From the NCBI RefSeq assembly GCF_003730115.1, contig NZ_RJVP01000004.1, positions 184,652 through 248,651 on the forward strand: a DNA stretch of 64,000 nucleotides. The letters run 5' to 3'. Under the pieces are notes generated by a model. That model saw only the letters and a program-made list of their open reading frames with translations. It was not told where the DNA came from and made no database searches. Below, one piece after another: positions 63,177 to 64,000 of the stretch (positions are counted from its first letter, which is position 1; each line of letters opens with the position of its first letter). This DNA is from Pseudomethylobacillus aquaticus (GTDB lineage Bacteria; Pseudomonadota; Gammaproteobacteria; Burkholderiales; Methylophilaceae). The position numbers and the translations under genes are program-made.

Positions 63177-64000
63177 TGCGGCGGCCGTCATCGGCCCCAA
63201 TTGCCAAGCAACAACGGTGACCGCCACGGTCACCACCGCCACGATGATCGCCCCCAGTCCCCCACACCCGCCCTTGGGTTTGGGCGGTGCAGGTGCGGTG
63301 GGCAGGGTCGGACTGGTGTCCCCGATCGCCTCACCCGGACTGTAGGGACGGAACGTCCCGCTGTTGTTGTGCACGTTGGTGATCTTGTTGGGCAGGGTCA
63401 AGACCGTCCCCGCGACCAACGCATCCGTGTTGGTCAGCCCGTTCGCATCCGCAATGTAGAACCACATCGCACTGTCCCCCCACACACTGAGCGCGATGCT
63501 CTGCAGGGTGTCCCCGCTCCTGACCGTATAACTCCCCGCCACATTGCCCGGGGTGTTCGCCCCGATCGGCTCGTAACTCTGGTCAACATCCGCACTCGCG
63601 ATCGGTGTCCAGTCCGCGTAGTTGCCGCTCTTCTTGTCCTTGCGGTCCTTCAAGGACTGCAGGTAGTCCACCCGGCTGTCCCCGGTGTTGCTGATGTCCC
63701 CCACACGCTGACCGTCCACGTAGTAGTAGCGGGCCACCTTGTTGGCGGCCGTGCCGGGGTTGTAGTTGGCAGGGTGGTGGCGATAGTTGGGTGGGGTGAT
63801 CGTGCCGGTGATCTCGTCCCGCAGCAGGATCATGCCCTGTGCATCGCTCACATACTGGATGGTACGGTTGCCTACCCGGTCGATCGCGTTCTTGATGTGC
63901 CCGTTGACATCAAAGTTGATGTCGCTGTAGCCGGGCTTCCATTTGGTGTGGTTCTTGCCGATCGATTGGTTGTAGGCCTCGGTCTGTATGGCATTGACCT
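63153..64000 (-). CDS. RHS/LysM polymorphic toxin, 3' portion of the core (partial)
   Basis: The frame is open from the right edge of the window and stops at 63153. It contains the end of the RHS/YD core (KWKPGYSDINFDVNG; QYVSDAQGMILLRDEITG), a LysM domain (SYTVRSGDTLQSIAL to VLTLPNKI), a Pro-rich linker (PTLPTAPAPPKPKGG) and a hydrophobic stretch (GAIIVAVVTVAVTVV) that may insert into membrane. It ends ...GNLARH just after an 8-bp tandem duplication, so the native product would continue into the toxin part. The 5' part of the gene lies outside the window. Confidence 0.8.
   Translation of the reverse strand, partial: VNAIQTEAYNQSIGKNHTKWKPGYSDINFDVNGHIKNAIDRVGNRTIQYVSDAQGMILLRDEITGTITPPNYRHHPANYNPGTAANKVARYYYVDGQRVGDISNTGDSRVDYLQSLKDRKDKKSGNYADWTPIASADVDQSYEPIGANTPGNVAGSYTVRSGDTLQSIALSVWGDSAMWFYIADANGLTNTDALVAGTVLTLPNKITNVHNNSGTFRPYSPGEAIGDTSPTLPTAPAPPKPKGGCGGLGAIIVAVVTVAVTVVAWQLGPMTAAALGNLARH
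63161..63176. repeat. 8-bp perfect tandem duplication (TTGCCAAG x2) breaking the RHS frame
   Basis: TTGCCAAG at 63161-63168 is immediately repeated at 63169-63176. Eight is not a multiple of three, so two copies put the toxin part out of frame. With one copy the reading continues smoothly from the AAALG codons into KALSGFKYTE. Confidence 0.85.
63765..63935 (-). repeat. 171-bp RHS segment, parent copy of the orphan fragment
   Basis: This stretch is nearly identical to 60680-60850 in the same orientation, about 3.1 kb apart. It belongs to the intact reading frame of the RHS gene, just upstream of the variable toxin part. Homologous recombination between the two copies could delete the present toxin/immunity cassette. 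Confidence 0.8.

Overview
The window looks like a chromosomal segment of a betaproteobacterial methylotroph, most likely Methylophilaceae. The main pointers are 3-hexulose-6-phosphate synthase (RuMP formaldehyde assimilation), the order mlaFEDCB - ABC-2 exporter - ibaG - grxD - murA - hisG-hisD-hisC, a tandem cytochrome c4 / ResB / CcsA cytochrome-maturation block, and an EF-P/EarP pair. This placement is inference from gene content and order. No database search was possible.

Region 1 (1-39 kb) is housekeeping chromosome. It holds the pilS/pilR two-component pair, an ECF sigma factor with DUF3619, DUF3106 and RDD partners, lptG-lptF, pepA, holC, gcvH, pbpG, topA, ttcA, an SDR/pteridine reductase, a MidA-type methyltransferase, trmB, engB, cytochrome c4, resB-ccsA, a sugar-1-P transferase, efp with its arginine rhamnosyltransferase earP, a four-gene MerT/MerP-like metal cluster, greB, a solitary prepilin, the Mla lipid-transport operon, a second ABC exporter, ibaG, grxD, murA, hisGDC and hps. 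Five strong hairpin terminators separate several of these units.

Region 2 (39.5-60.6 kb) is the outstanding part: one tightly packed, same-strand run of about 28 genes. In order it reads fliQ, fliR, flhB, flhA, a FliK-like gene, an FlhB-C-terminal-like (FhlB) gene, flgF, flgG, flgH, flgI, flgB, flgC, fliE, fliF, an unknown gene where fliG should be, fliH, fliI, fliJ, a second FliK-like gene, flgD, flgE, a SctQ/FliM-like SpoA gene, fliN, fliO, fliP, a FliA-type sigma factor, a TPR gene and an unknown gene. It encodes a full export gate, ATPase, rod, P- and L-rings and hook. Inside the locus there is no recognisable FliG, canonical FliM, flagellin, cap, hook-filament junction, motor (MotAB) or chemotaxis gene. 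The base composition appears lower in G+C than the flanks. A sigma-28-like promoter candidate precedes fliQ, so the operon's own sigma factor might drive it. The system is either a divergent second flagellum completed by genes elsewhere or a flagellum-derived secretion or adhesion device.

Region 3 (60.6-64 kb) is the 3' end of a large RHS/LysM polymorphic-toxin gene on the minus strand, with a putative nuclease-like toxin tip and a putative immunity gene. A 171-bp duplicate of the RHS tail lies downstream as an orphan fragment. The toxin reading frame is broken by an exact 8-bp tandem duplication.
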